From CAYOUV01 sp963790075 (lineage in GTDB: Bacteria; Chloroflexota; Anaerolineae; Anaerolineales; Villigracilaceae): DNA of 64,000 nt. The DNA is taken from the NCBI GenBank assembly GCA_963790075.1, contig CAWBNG010000007.1:62001-126000 (forward strand), in the 5' to 3' direction. Positions within the stretch are counted from its first letter, which is position 1. Each line of letters begins with the position of its first letter. Positions 25,300 through 35,634 of the stretch are shown here, piece after piece. The translations under genes were made by a program, and so were the position numbers. The notes under the pieces are model-generated. The model had not been told where the DNA came from. It saw only the letters and a program-made list of their open reading frames with translations, and did not search any database.

Positions 25300-25767
25300 G
25301 ACTCAATCCTCCTCCTAGGTATTAGATGAATGTGTCGCCGCGCGCGGGTATTCTCGCCAGCGTGGCTGTTCCCTCCAAAATTATCTTTTGTTCGTGCAGA
25401 GTTTTTTGTATGTTATAGATATTATTTCATCCTGTGGCAGCGCGCGTAGATCAAGTACCCGAATAGTCTTTCTATTTTTTAACTGGCAGAATTCGCCAAT
25501 TTCGAGTAGGAAGTCGCGTCAATTCGAGGACGGGCTATAAAGAGGGGCTATATTGAGAGTGTATGGGAAAACGACTGAGCAATAAGCATAGGACTCCTTT
25601 GATTATGAAAATAAAGACGAATTTGAGAAGAATTCTAGCGTTACAGCAAATTTAATATACAGAATTTTGGACGCAAATACAAGTCTCAGAATCGGAATTC
25701 ACGCATTACGAAAAACAGACCGAGGCATAACGCCTCGGTCTGTCATCCTGGTCCTATGGCCGATTCT
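25300..25767. other. Intergenic region between the PKD gene and leuS
   Basis: About 470 bases, AT-rich from 25380 on. It contains the PKD gene's promoter side (AGGAGGAT just upstream of its start at 25300-25313) and the leuS terminator. No gene is supportable. Confidence 0.55.
25711..25743 (-). terminator. leuS terminator
   Basis: Perfect stem ACAGACCGAGGC / GCCTCGGTCTGT (25715-25726 and 25732-25743), 5-base loop, followed on the minus strand by TTTTT, 25 bases past the leuS stop. Confidence 0.9.
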
Positions 25768-26448
25768 CTACACCACCACACTGACCAGCTTCCCTGGCAC
25801 CACGATCACTTTCCTGGGCGGCTTGCCTTCCAGATATTTCTGGACGTTCTCGCTGGCCAGGGCGGCGGACTTGATCTCGTCTTCGCTGGCATCCGCCGGG
25901 ACGGTGACGCGGTCGCGCACCTTGCCATTGACCTGCACCGGGATGGTAATCTCATCTTCCGCGGTGGCCTGGGCGTCGAATTTTGGCCAGGGCTGCTGGT
26001 GGATTGAATAGGGTTTGCCCAGGTGCTCGACCCACAGCTCTTCGGCGATGTGCGGCGCGACCGGGGCCAGCATGCGCAGGTAGATGTCCTGGGCTTCCGC
26101 CCATTCCTTGCTCCCAACGGCGCCGGCTTCGCGGGCTTTGTACATCTCGTTCAGCAGTTCCATCAGCGACGAGATAATGGTGTTGAACTGGAACTCCTCG
26201 AAATTGTGCGTGACCGCGCGCAGGGTCTGGTGCAGCTTGCGGCGCAGGACCCGCCTGACCTCGGCCGGGGCGTTCCCGGCCGCGTCCGCGTCGGTGAACA
26301 GGGTCCAGACGCGGCGCATCCAGCGCACGGTTCCCTCGATGCCCTGGCTGTCCCACGGCCCGCCCTGGTCCCAGCGTGCAAAGAACATCAGGTAGGCGCG
26401 CACCGTGTCAGCCCCGTACAATTTGACCAGGTCGTCCGGCGCGACCAC
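25768..26448 (-). CDS. leuS: Leucyl-tRNA synthetase, C-terminal part (frameshifted)
   Basis: 226 residues beginning VAPDDLVKLYGADTVRAYLM, which in LeuRS directly follows the KMSKS loop. The anticodon-binding domain (VWTLFTDADAAGNAP onward) and the C-terminal domain ending KVIVVPGKLVSVVV follow. It is in a different frame from 26450-28240 because of one extra base. Its last 93 bases (25768-25860) are the segment duplicated three times to the left. Confidence 0.9.
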   Translation of the reverse strand: MVAPDDLVKLYGADTVRAYLMFFARWDQGGPWDSQGIEGTVRWMRRVWTLFTDADAAGNAPAEVRRVLRRKLHQTLRAVTHNFEEFQFNTIISSLMELLNEMYKAREAGAVGSKEWAEAQDIYLRMLAPVAPHIAEELWVEHLGKPYSIHQQPWPKFDAQATAEDEITIPVQVNGKVRDRVTVPADASEDEIKSAALASENVQKYLEGKPPRKVIVVPGKLVSVVV

Positions 26449-26449
26449 A

Positions 26450-28236
<1,787 letters not shown>

Positions 28237-28240
<4 letters not shown>

Positions 28241-28386
28241 TCTGGCCTCATTTGCAGAATTGAAGATCGACGGTAGGTGCGATTGGCTCGCACAGGAACA
28301 GGTTGGGGTTGAGGCGTGAGGAGGCGCTCGAGAAGGGAGCCGGCCTGCCTTACAGCACGCTTCACTTTACGAAAGATCTTTTTCAT
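28237..28386 (-). CDS. Basic 49-residue leader ORF coupled to leuS
   Basis: Starts ATG at 28386 behind GAGAGGAGGTAGCG, a strong ribosome-binding site just past the T-box terminator. Reads MKKIFRKVKRAVRQAGSLLE then RLLTPQPQPVPVRANRTYRR and SSILQMRPE; the stop TGA overlaps the leuS start as ATGA. The leuS ATG has no good site of its own, so translational coupling is likely. An amphipathic basic helix is followed by a Pro-rich and Arg-rich tail. I do not know a family. Conservation in relatives would decide whether it is a real peptide. Confidence 0.65.
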
Positions 28387-28404
28387 CGCTACCTCCTCTC
28401 AAAC

Positions 28405-28436
28405 AAAAAACCCTTCATCCACTCAGGGACGAAGGG
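28405..28436 (-). terminator. T-box attenuator terminator
   Basis: On the minus strand CCCTTCGTCC / GGATGAAGGG with one G-U pair and a 6-base loop, then TTTTTTG. It lies downstream of the T-box motif and before the leader ORF. Confidence 0.88.
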
Positions 28437-28692
28437 ATCCTTTACAGGATACATACTCCGCGGTACCACCCTGGTTGCCGGACTGCCGGATCTAGAAATC
28501 TGACATTCCGCGCCACTCTGGGATCGCTGTAACGGGCGAGCCCGTCATCGACTACTGGTTTTCATCGATGCAGCCGTCCCCGAAGGGACCAGCAGGCGAG
28601 TTCGGCCTCAGCGCTCCCGCGGGCGCCGTGCAGGGCTTGCACCTCGCTTTCCCTGCTCGCTGACGGGATGGCCTACTACTCCTGCCTGAGCA
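28405..28692 (-). promoter_or_regulatory. T-box leader controlling leuS
   Basis: The minus strand carries the T-box word CAGGGTGGTACCGCGG (about 28457-28474), which pairs with uncharged tRNA acceptor ends, preceded by a long structured stem I region (about 28520-28690) and followed by the terminator at 28405-28436. Uncharged tRNA-Leu is expected to stabilise the antiterminator and allow leuS transcription. A CTC leucine codon in GCCGAACTCGCC is a candidate specifier, but I could not fold stem I well enough to be sure. Confidence 0.88.
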
Positions 28693-28749
28693 TTTGAACC
28701 ATTATACAACTATAAAACCAGACGGCGCAAGCCGTCTGATCCTTACCAG

Positions 28750-28822
28750 TGGACCCAGAGGGATTCGAACCCTCGACCTCCTCAATGCCATTGAGGCGCG
28801 CTCCCAACTGCGCTATGGGCCC
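28750..28822 (-). tRNA. tRNA-Ala (anticodon GGC)
   Basis: 73 bases on the minus strand. Acceptor GGGCCCA / TGGGTCC, D-arm with GCGCAGTTGGGAGCGC, anticodon stem CCTCA / TGAGG around loop ATGGCAT (anticodon GGC), T-arm GAGGGTTCGAATCCCTC, discriminator A. CCA is not encoded. It decodes GCC/GCU alanine codons. Confidence 0.95.
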
Positions 28823-28891
28823 TCGTCTATTTTTATCGTGAGCAGTGAACACGGGCTGCGATGCTGGCTATGTCACTGTTCACTGCCCTAG

Positions 28892-28964
28892 TGGACCTGA
28901 GGGGATTCGAACCCCTGACCTCCTCAGTGCGATTGAGGCGCGCTCCCAACTGCGCTACAGGCCC
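28892..28964 (-). tRNA. tRNA-Ala (anticodon CGC)
   Basis: 73 bases on the minus strand, nearly the same sequence as the neighbour. Acceptor GGGCCTG / CAGGTCC, anticodon stem CCTCA / TGAGG around loop ATCGCAC (anticodon CGC), T-arm GGGGTTCGAATCCCC, discriminator A, no encoded CCA. It decodes GCG. It probably arose from the GGC gene by tandem duplication and anticodon change. Confidence 0.94.
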
Positions 28965-29288
28965 GGGTGATGGGCGAAGGCAATTCTACCTGAGGCAAAG
29001 TGGAATGTCAAGCAAGGTTTTGCTTACTCACCAGAAATGTTGACTTTTAATAAACCACTGACGGTTTGACAGGTCGACCTGATAAATAATAAAATATAAG
29101 CACGATCACCACTCAGGTCGTGCTTGTCCCAGTTACCAGGTAATTCCAGAGAAAAGTGTTGGCAAATATTCTGCAATTAGTGAGGTTTAATGAAATGGGC
29201 AACCTCGCGATAGCTAACAATCAATCTTGCTTGACCATAGCCCTTTTTTATGGTAAAGTGTAAAAATCGGAAGCGAAATATCAAAATT
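28965..29288. other. Intergenic region between the tRNA genes and the Lrp regulator
   Basis: Holds a small hairpin AAGCACGA / TCGTGCTT (29098-29125) and AT-rich promoter-like sequence. The minus-strand promoter of the tRNA pair must be near 28970-29100. No gene is supportable. Confidence 0.5.
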
Positions 29289-29777
29289 ATGGAAAAAATC
29301 GACGTTATTGACAAAACAATTGCCGAATTATTACGTGAAGATGGGCGCATGTCTTCTTCGGAAATTGCGCGGCGATTGGAGAACATATCCGAAAGGGTCG
29401 TACGCAACCGACTGGAACGGCTGATAGAACAGGATATTATCCGCGTCAGCGCTGTTCCCAATCCGCGCAAGTTGGGATATTCCGTCATTGCAGATGTCAA
29501 AGTCCAGGTTGAACCTGGCAGGGCAATGGATGTGGCTCGCAAGCTAGCCGCCCATGATTGTGTTACCTATGTGGGCTGTTCCATTGGAGAGGGGGATATT
29601 GGCCTGCAACTTGTCGCCCATGACAACGAGGAACTATACCAATTTGTAACCGAAGTGATTGGAAATGTCCCCGGGGTTTCCAGAACCACCACAATGATCG
29701 TTCCGGTTATTCTCAAGGATATTTATCAGTGGTCCATACCGGATTCGGTTTGCGCCGATACTGAAATCGAAGAATAA
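29289..29777 (+). CDS. Lrp/AsnC-family transcriptional regulator
   Basis: 162 residues from the ATG at 29289 (MEKIDVIDKTIAELLREDGR); an in-frame ATG 39 bases upstream adds only a basic tail. The N-terminal HTH (SSSEIARRLENISERVVRNR) is followed by a RAM/AsnC ligand domain (GYSVIADVKVQVEPGRAMDV, CVTYVGCSIGEGDIGLQLVA, TEVIGNVPGVSRTTTMIVPV). It senses a small molecule, commonly an amino acid. It is followed 31 bases later by the C45 hydrolase in the same direction and close to a peptide importer, so it likely regulates these genes. Confidence 0.9.
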   Translation: MEKIDVIDKTIAELLREDGRMSSSEIARRLENISERVVRNRLERLIEQDIIRVSAVPNPRKLGYSVIADVKVQVEPGRAMDVARKLAAHDCVTYVGCSIGEGDIGLQLVAHDNEELYQFVTEVIGNVPGVSRTTTMIVPVILKDIYQWSIPDSVCADTEIEE

Positions 29778-29808
29778 ATCCAATACGGCCAGTCCCCTGC
29801 AAAGACGC

Positions 29809-30927
29809 ATGACAAAAATTTCAATACCCGTAATAAACGTACGCGGCGATCCAAGCTTGCGTGGTAACCAATATGGATCTCAAGCTGCGAAGGCGATCAA
29901 ACGCAGCCTGGGAGCATATCAAGCCATGTTCAAGCATTTCCTTAATCAGGATTGGGATGATATACGCAAGCAAGCCACTAAATACATTCCTGCAATTCTT
30001 GGATATTGCCCGCATTTAATGGAAGAAATGGCAGGAATCGCACAGGGGGCTGGATTAACGCTGGAAGACATCCTTGTGCTAAATCTTCGCACTGAATTCC
30101 TTAATAAAGCAACTGCGATCCGAGCTGCCAAAGAGTGTACAGCTATCGCGGTTCTGCCCTCCATCACGCAACACAATCACACCTTAGTCGGGCAAAATTG
30201 GGATTGGAATCCACTGACTGCCGATACCCTCGTTATTCTCGCTGCAGATCCACAGGATGGAAGACCACCTTTCATCACCCTGGTTGAGGCTGGGATGCTG
30301 GCTAAAACGGGAATGAATGCTGCGGGACTGGGTCTGGCAACAAATGCCCTGGTGACCGATCAGGATGGAAAAGATGTCGGTATTCCCTACCATGTCATCC
30401 TGAGAGGTATCCTCGAAACCGATTCGATCGCCTCCGCCAATGCGGCTGTTCCAACCGAGAACCGGGCTTCCGCAGCGAATTACCTGATTGCGCACGTGGA
30501 CGGTCAGGCTATCAACATTGAGACTGCCCCAGGCGGCAAACGCGGGAAAATGGTATCCCGTCCTCAAAGAGGGATGATTGCTCATACCAATCATTTTGTT
30601 ATTGGTACGCCCGGTTTTAAAGATCTCGGTTTTTTGGATGGTGACGACAGTTTATTGCGTTACCAGAGCGTTCAAAAATTTTTCGCATCAGTGGATCGGC
30701 CGGTCGACGTTAAATTATTCAAAGAGATATTTAGCGATCACGAACATTACCCTTACGGGATTTGTTGTCATGTTAATGAAACAAAACCACCAGCGGAACA
30801 ATATGCTTCGCTGGCTTCGATAATCATGAACTTAAATACCGCAACAATGTGGGTGGCGGGTGGCAATCCCTGCCAAATAGATTTCGCCGAATACAACTAC
30901 CAGGGTTTCTTCAACCGAGACCCATAA
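29809..30927 (+). CDS. C45-family peptidase / acyl-CoA:6-aminopenicillanate acyltransferase-like
   Basis: 372 residues, Ntn-hydrolase of the C45/AAT type. The catalytic cysteine is Cys110 in AAKECTAIAVLPS, exposed after autocleavage; an internal GQNWDWNP motif and the NxxGL-type AAGLGLATNALVTD follow. Members cleave or form amide bonds on acylated amino compounds, including beta-lactam side chains and conjugated bile acids; the substrate here is unknown. It faces the peptide importer operon convergently with only 9 bases between stops, and sits downstream of an Lrp regulator, which suggests use of an imported amide or peptide. Confidence 0.88.
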   Translation: MTKISIPVINVRGDPSLRGNQYGSQAAKAIKRSLGAYQAMFKHFLNQDWDDIRKQATKYIPAILGYCPHLMEEMAGIAQGAGLTLEDILVLNLRTEFLNKATAIRAAKECTAIAVLPSITQHNHTLVGQNWDWNPLTADTLVILAADPQDGRPPFITLVEAGMLAKTGMNAAGLGLATNALVTDQDGKDVGIPYHVILRGILETDSIASANAAVPTENRASAANYLIAHVDGQAINIETAPGGKRGKMVSRPQRGMIAHTNHFVIGTPGFKDLGFLDGDDSLLRYQSVQKFFASVDRPVDVKLFKEIFSDHEHYPYGICCHVNETKPPAEQYASLASIIMNLNTATMWVAGGNPCQIDFAEYNYQGFFNRDP

Positions 30928-30936
30928 TCTCCTTGC

Positions 30937-31878
30937 TCAGGTATTGGACTGACTTTGGATCGAGCGCGGATCCAATGCATCCCGCAGGCCATCCCCTACA
31001 AAATTAACTGAAATCACTACAAAAAAGATCATCAACCCCGGAAAGATAGCCAGCCAGGGGTAGCGAGTCATATAAGTTTGAGCATCTTTGAGCATATTTC
31101 CCCAGGTCGGTGTGGGCGGCTGAATTCCAAAACCGAGGAACGAAAGACCCGATTCAGTCAGAATCGCGTAAGCTGTGCTCAATGCGCCTTGAACAATAAT
31201 TGGACCAAGAGAATTTGGAAGTAAATGAACCAGGATCAAACGTAAATTAGTGGCCCCGAGTGTGCGTGCCGCTTGAACAAACTCCATCTCACGCACGGAG
31301 AGGAATGTCGCTCGAACCAGGCGAGCGGTCGTCATCCAGGAAAGCAGAGCAATGACCATAATAATGGTAAATAATCCGCCTTGATATTTTGCCAAAGGCG
31401 TATCACGTATCATTGCCCCAATTAAGATAAGCACGAAAAGGGATGGGAAAGACAAAAATACGTCGGTTAATCGCATTAGCAAATTATCGATTGTGCCACC
31501 ATAAAAACCCGCCAGAGCACCAATCAGAGTACCCAGCAACAAGCTCAGTGCGGATACAGCCAGCCCAACTGATATAGACACACGCCCACCATACAACAAT
31601 CTCGCCAACATATCCCGCCCAAGATCATCGGTACCCAAAGGATGGTTCAGGGAAGGGGATTGGAGTTTTTCTTTAAGGTTGATACTTTCCGGATCGTAAC
31701 GATAGTAAGATGCCAGCAGGCTGGCGAGCAATATTATGAAGAGTACACACATCCCAAGCATTGCCAGCCGATGGCGTAGGAAGCGACGCCAGGTCATTGC
31801 ACTAATACTACCTGAATTTGAGCTAACGGATTTTATATTTGTATCGTCGCTGGATAACGTTTTGATGTTTTTACTCAT
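30937..31878 (-). CDS. Peptide ABC transporter permease, OppC/DppC type
   Basis: 313 residues. N-terminal OppC_N segment (MTWRRFLRHRLAMLGMCVLF), HPLGTDDLGRDMLARLLYGG, five further membrane helices and the EAA loop FVQAARTLGATNLRLILVHL that contacts the ATPase. It forms the translocation pore with OppB. Its start overlaps the OppB gene by 8 bases. No ATPase gene follows; the operon ends here. Confidence 0.93.
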   Translation of the reverse strand: MSKNIKTLSSDDTNIKSVSSNSGSISAMTWRRFLRHRLAMLGMCVLFIILLASLLASYYRYDPESINLKEKLQSPSLNHPLGTDDLGRDMLARLLYGGRVSISVGLAVSALSLLLGTLIGALAGFYGGTIDNLLMRLTDVFLSFPSLFVLILIGAMIRDTPLAKYQGGLFTIIMVIALLSWMTTARLVRATFLSVREMEFVQAARTLGATNLRLILVHLLPNSLGPIIVQGALSTAYAILTESGLSFLGFGIQPPTPTWGNMLKDAQTYMTRYPWLAIFPGLMIFFVVISVNFVGDGLRDALDPRSIQSQSNT

Positions 31879-32845
31879 ATCGGATGCGCGGGTCTACCAA
31901 AGCATAAACGAAATCAGCCAATAGATTACTAAAAACGATCAATACTGCTGTGATCATCACAACTGCCATCAAAACCGGGTAATCGCGGCGCGTCGCTGAT
32001 TGGAAGAATAATCGCCCCATACCCGGCCAAGAAAATATGGTCTCCGTATAGACCGCTCCCGCAAAAAGCGTGGGGAGATCCAAGGCAATGAGTGTGATCA
32101 ACGGAATAACAGCATTGGGAAAAGCGTGTTTCAATATCGTCCAGATCTCCCGTAATCCCTTGGCTCGGGCCGTACGGATATAGTCCTGGTTAATTGTCTC
32201 CAACATGCTTGAGCGTAAAAAGCGTGTATACCAAGAAATCCAGGCCAAAGATAACATGGTGATTGGCAGAAACATGTGCCATAGGCCGTCCCAAAAATTT
32301 CCTTGCTGATCAAGAGAATAGATGCCACCTGCCGGGAAAAGCGGCCCACCTGACCAGGGACTTCTCAATTTTGAATAGAATACGATGATCAACAACAACC
32401 CAAACCAAAATATGGGGATTGACTGACCAGCAAATGCGATGGAAGTGACTACGTGATCAAAAATCGAGTATTGCTTGATCGCGGAAATGATGCCGATGGG
32501 AATTGAAAGCAACAGAGTAACAATAAAGGCAGTGGCCATCAAACGCAGGGTGTTGGGGAGTCGCTCGCCAATAATTTCCAATACGGGTTGCTGCGTGATA
32601 TAAGAGTTCCCAAAATCCAGGCGCACGAGAGATCCAACCCATTTTATATAACGAACTGGAATGGGATCGTCCAGACCATACTTTTGCCGCAATGCTTTTA
32701 GATCCGCCTCATTGATGGTCGGGTCATTTTCAAAGCGTGCCAGTGGTCCGCCAGGCGTAGCCTGTAACAGAGCAAAGACGACCATACTGATGACAATGAG
32801 CAGGGGAATCGCTTGCAGGCTTCGACGCGCCAGATAATTTCCCAT
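31871..32845 (-). CDS. Peptide ABC transporter permease, OppB/DppB type
   Basis: 324 residues from the ATG at 32845 (MGNYLARRSLQAIPLLIVIS), which has AAAGGGATT before it; an in-frame start 39 bases upstream is less likely. Six helices, KYGLDDPIPVRYIKWVGSLV in the periplasmic part, the EAA loop DYIRTARAKGLREIWTILKH and C-terminal YALVDPRIRYE are typical of OppB. It overlaps oppC. Confidence 0.93.
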   Translation of the reverse strand: MGNYLARRSLQAIPLLIVISMVVFALLQATPGGPLARFENDPTINEADLKALRQKYGLDDPIPVRYIKWVGSLVRLDFGNSYITQQPVLEIIGERLPNTLRLMATAFIVTLLLSIPIGIISAIKQYSIFDHVVTSIAFAGQSIPIFWFGLLLIIVFYSKLRSPWSGGPLFPAGGIYSLDQQGNFWDGLWHMFLPITMLSLAWISWYTRFLRSSMLETINQDYIRTARAKGLREIWTILKHAFPNAVIPLITLIALDLPTLFAGAVYTETIFSWPGMGRLFFQSATRRDYPVLMAVVMITAVLIVFSNLLADFVYALVDPRIRYE

Positions 32846-32871
32846 CCGAATCCCTTTGGTCCTAAAATACA

Positions 32872-32904
32872 ACCCCGGGGGCATGAACCATGTGCCCCCG
32901 GGGT
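32872..32904 (-). terminator. GC-rich hairpin between binding-protein and permease genes
   Basis: Perfect stem ACCCCGGGGGCA / TGCCCCCGGGGT with a 9-base loop, 18 bases past the binding-protein stop. It lacks a T-run, so it is more likely an mRNA-stabilising or attenuating hairpin that lowers permease expression. Confidence 0.65.
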
Positions 32905-32922
32905 AATCAGATCATTGTGACT

Positions 32923-34680
32923 TTATGGAGCAAGGGTCCAATTTTCAACATCCCAGGTCAAGGGGGCCCACGTACTTACTTGGTTTTCCGAAATTCGGGT
33001 TGAAAACGCGTGGCCTTCCTGGAACTGATACAGGAAAATCTGCGAATAGCTGTCGTGGATAATTTGCCCCAATTGGCAATAGAGAGCCTTTCGATCTGCC
33101 AGATCGGGTGTGCGCCCAGCCTGATTGATCAAATCATCTGCCTGTGGGTTAACCCAACGGGTATAGTCGGCTCCGGTACCGCCATTCGCATCAGTCGGAA
33201 TATTGGTACTCAGGAAATAATCTGCAATGTGCGTTTGAGGGTTGATGCCAGCACCTGTGTCATACACAAGAATGTCGAAATCACCCATCTTACGTGGAGC
33301 TTTATCCGCCCAACTCCCAAACAGGACCGACATCTCGACATTGCTGACCTGCAGATCGACTCCAATTTCCTTCAGCATATCCGCCATCACTAACTCTGTT
33401 TGTTCAAGAAGTTTGAAATCGGTATAGCCCACCATACTAAGCGAAAGCTTGGTACCATCTGGAGCGTATTTGGCACCATGCGCTTCTCTGATGCCGTCTC
33501 CATTTGTATCGACCCAGCCAGCTTTTTCCAGCATTGTCTTGGCAGTTTCGGGGTCATAGGGATCCGGTGGAACATCGCACTTGTACCAACCCAGGGCGAA
33601 GGGCGAGGTCACGCGGGTAACACGACCCAAAGCCAGATCGTTGACAATACTATCGACATCTATTCCCAGCGCAATCGCTTTCCGCACATTTTCGTCACCC
33701 AGGATTGGATGGGGAGGGGTCGGACCAGGATCACCATCATTGGGCATGCTTAAATTCAAGAACATACGCAGGATATAGATACCGGGCACGAGTTCCAATT
33801 GAATATTAGGATCGGCCTCCCAAACATCACGCAGATTGGAACCTGGCCACATCATGATTTGGGCATCACCCTGTTGCATCATTTGTACACGAACCTCTTC
33901 CGATGGGACTACCTGGAAGACCAGTTCGGCAATCGCGGGCTTACCCGATTCGCGATAATTTGGGTTGGCAGCCAAGGTGAGGTGATCACCAGTTACCCAT
34001 TCTTTGAACATGAACGGGCCTGTGCCCATTGGATGGCGGTTAAAATCCCAATTGAGCATATCAGCAGGGTCCCCTGCGGAACTCGGTAAGATACCCCATT
34101 GGAATTGGTCCAGGAAACTGGAATTAAACTCGCTGTATTTAACCACCACAGTATAGTCATCCACAGCCTCAACTGACACGACTTTGCTGAAGGCCGAGGA
34201 CCGGACTGAGCCACTGTCCGCGTTTGAGGCAGCCTTGTATGTGAAGACCACATCGGCAGCTGTGAACGGTGTATTATCTGACCAGACAACATCTTTACGT
34301 AGGTGCCAGGTTACTTCCGTTCCATCTGCAGACACATCACCGTTCTTGGTGGTTGGGACGCGTTCAGCTAAAACGGGTTGGTATTCACCGTTTTGGTCCG
34401 GCTGTACGAGCGGCTCGGTTACAGCAGCGTAAATTTGTGATGCTAACAAGGCTGTGGTCAGGTACGGATTCAGAGTGTCAGGGTCCTCAGACACTAGAAT
34501 AACCACCCGCCCCGACGGTGCAGGTACACCTTCGGTGGCTGTAGGTTCAGTTGAAGGCGAAGCTTTGGTTGGTTGAGCCGGGGGCGCGGTGGATGTGGCG
34601 GCTGGCCCGCAAGCGGTTAATGCCAGGCTCAGGGCGATTATTAAGTAGAACAAAGCTTGAATCGAACGTTTTTGAAACAT
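32923..34680 (-). CDS. Peptide ABC transporter substrate-binding lipoprotein (SBP_bac_5)
   Basis: 585 residues from the ATG at 34680 (AGGAGGAG before it; the frame extends upstream without a better site). The signal peptide ends in lipobox LALTAC (Cys24), then a Thr/Pro linker and the type-C binding-protein fold with WHLRKDVVWSDNTPFTAADV (family signature) and HPMGTGPFMFKEWVTGDHLT. It captures oligopeptides or similar solutes outside the cell for the OppBC pore. First gene of the operon, divergent from the stranded mvaD start. Confidence 0.93.
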   Translation of the reverse strand: MFQKRSIQALFYLIIALSLALTACGPAATSTAPPAQPTKASPSTEPTATEGVPAPSGRVVILVSEDPDTLNPYLTTALLASQIYAAVTEPLVQPDQNGEYQPVLAERVPTTKNGDVSADGTEVTWHLRKDVVWSDNTPFTAADVVFTYKAASNADSGSVRSSAFSKVVSVEAVDDYTVVVKYSEFNSSFLDQFQWGILPSSAGDPADMLNWDFNRHPMGTGPFMFKEWVTGDHLTLAANPNYRESGKPAIAELVFQVVPSEEVRVQMMQQGDAQIMMWPGSNLRDVWEADPNIQLELVPGIYILRMFLNLSMPNDGDPGPTPPHPILGDENVRKAIALGIDVDSIVNDLALGRVTRVTSPFALGWYKCDVPPDPYDPETAKTMLEKAGWVDTNGDGIREAHGAKYAPDGTKLSLSMVGYTDFKLLEQTELVMADMLKEIGVDLQVSNVEMSVLFGSWADKAPRKMGDFDILVYDTGAGINPQTHIADYFLSTNIPTDANGGTGADYTRWVNPQADDLINQAGRTPDLADRKALYCQLGQIIHDSYSQIFLYQFQEGHAFSTRISENQVSTWAPLTWDVENWTLAP

Positions 34681-34931
34681 GGGTCTCCTCCTGGGCAATA
34701 GTATCGGATTAGATTCTTGATGGCACACTCCAACCCCGATCAAGCCGGGTATGCACATTGACACAGGTCCAAATGTTTAATTCCGCTCCAATTACAGTGA
34801 ATAATTTTACCAAAGAATTATATTTTCTTTCCGATTATTACAAAAATTATAGTTTATACGTAAGTATTCGTCAAGCATTAACAACGGTAAATATCATAAA
34901 GACACACTGATCGTTTCTTGTGTCTTCGTGA

Positions 34932-34943
34932 TAGACTATTTAT
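34932..34943 (+). promoter_or_regulatory. Probable -10 of the original mvaD
   Basis: TAGACT followed by 6 bases and the stranded mvaD ATG at 34944. The spacing equals that of four other leaderless-type starts in this window. No -35 was recognised. Confidence 0.4.
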
Positions 34944-34993
34944 ATGAGTTCCGCAACTGCCGTCGCTCATCCAAATATCGCCTTCATCAAATA
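34944..34993 (+). pseudogene. mvaD: Stranded 5' end of mvaD
   Basis: Reads MSSATAVAHPNIAFIKY and then diverges (IQGTTTDHP). The identical residues SATAVAHPNIAFIKY begin the intact mvaD at 45775-46755. This is the original promoter-proximal end of the gene, cut off by the element inserted after it. Confidence 0.85.
34953..34993 (+). repeat. Left 41-bp direct repeat (attachment site) of the mvaD element
   Basis: GCAACTGCCGTCGCTCATCC then AAATATCGCCTTCATCAAATA. It matches 45796-45836 in 40 of 41 bases. It lies inside the first codons of mvaD. Confidence 0.88.
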
Positions 34994-35211
34994 TATACAG
35001 GGGACAACAACAGATCACCCTTACAGCCAGATTAGTGATCGAAAATTTAAGACAAAAAACAAGCCCGTGATTGAACTTTTTTTTACAATGGCAAATGATT
35101 ACTATCACATGCGCGATTCAGTTCTTTTGCCTGCTCACTTGGGTACCCACTCACCTAGGCAAGCAGGCTTTAATTTATGGAAATATCCCATTCGCAAACC
35201 TAATGTACTTT

Positions 35212-35622
35212 TTAGCCTGGACAAATAAAGGTGTTTTGTGAAGGTAATTCGTCAAGAGAGATGTCAATGGTGTACTCCCGTAGCTCGTCAAATGTGACAT
35301 CAACCTCACCACACTTGAATGTAATCCAACCAAAATCATTTTGGGGATTGGCGTAATGGGCATCCCAGCAATCCTCACCAATGTCGAGAATCCGTATACG
35401 CTAATTTCCCTCGAATTTTGGTTCGAGTCTGATCAAGGCATAACCCATTACCCCCTTTTCAGTGTGTGGAAATTTATCGGCAACAATAATACCTATTCCA
35501 TCCCTATCCATCAATTCGTTGGGGTTGTCATAATTTAGCTTGTTCTTGAAAACTTTTAATAGCGGACCTCGGGCATGGTTTCTCCCTTCTGTTAGTAATT
35601 TGACTATTGCATAAGAAGCCAC
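35212..35622 (-). pseudogene. Unknown small gene with one in-frame stop
   Basis: The ATG at 35622 follows AGGTGG. The first 73 codons (GRNHARGPLLKVFKNKLNYD, DGIGIIVADKFPHTEKGVMG, ending RLEPKFEGN) stop at TAG (35401-35403). The same frame continues for 62 codons with protein-like sequence (RIRILDIGEDCWDAHYANPQ, NDFGWITFKCGEVDVTFDEL, ISLDELPSQNTFICPG). I infer one 136-residue protein interrupted by a nonsense codon. No family is recognised. Confidence 0.55.
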
Positions 35623-35634
35623 CTACAACATTTT

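Noticed and set aside
10253..25300. Prophage or conjugative island
   Set aside because: No capsid, tail, portal, relaxase, type IV secretion or integrase genes are present in this tract.
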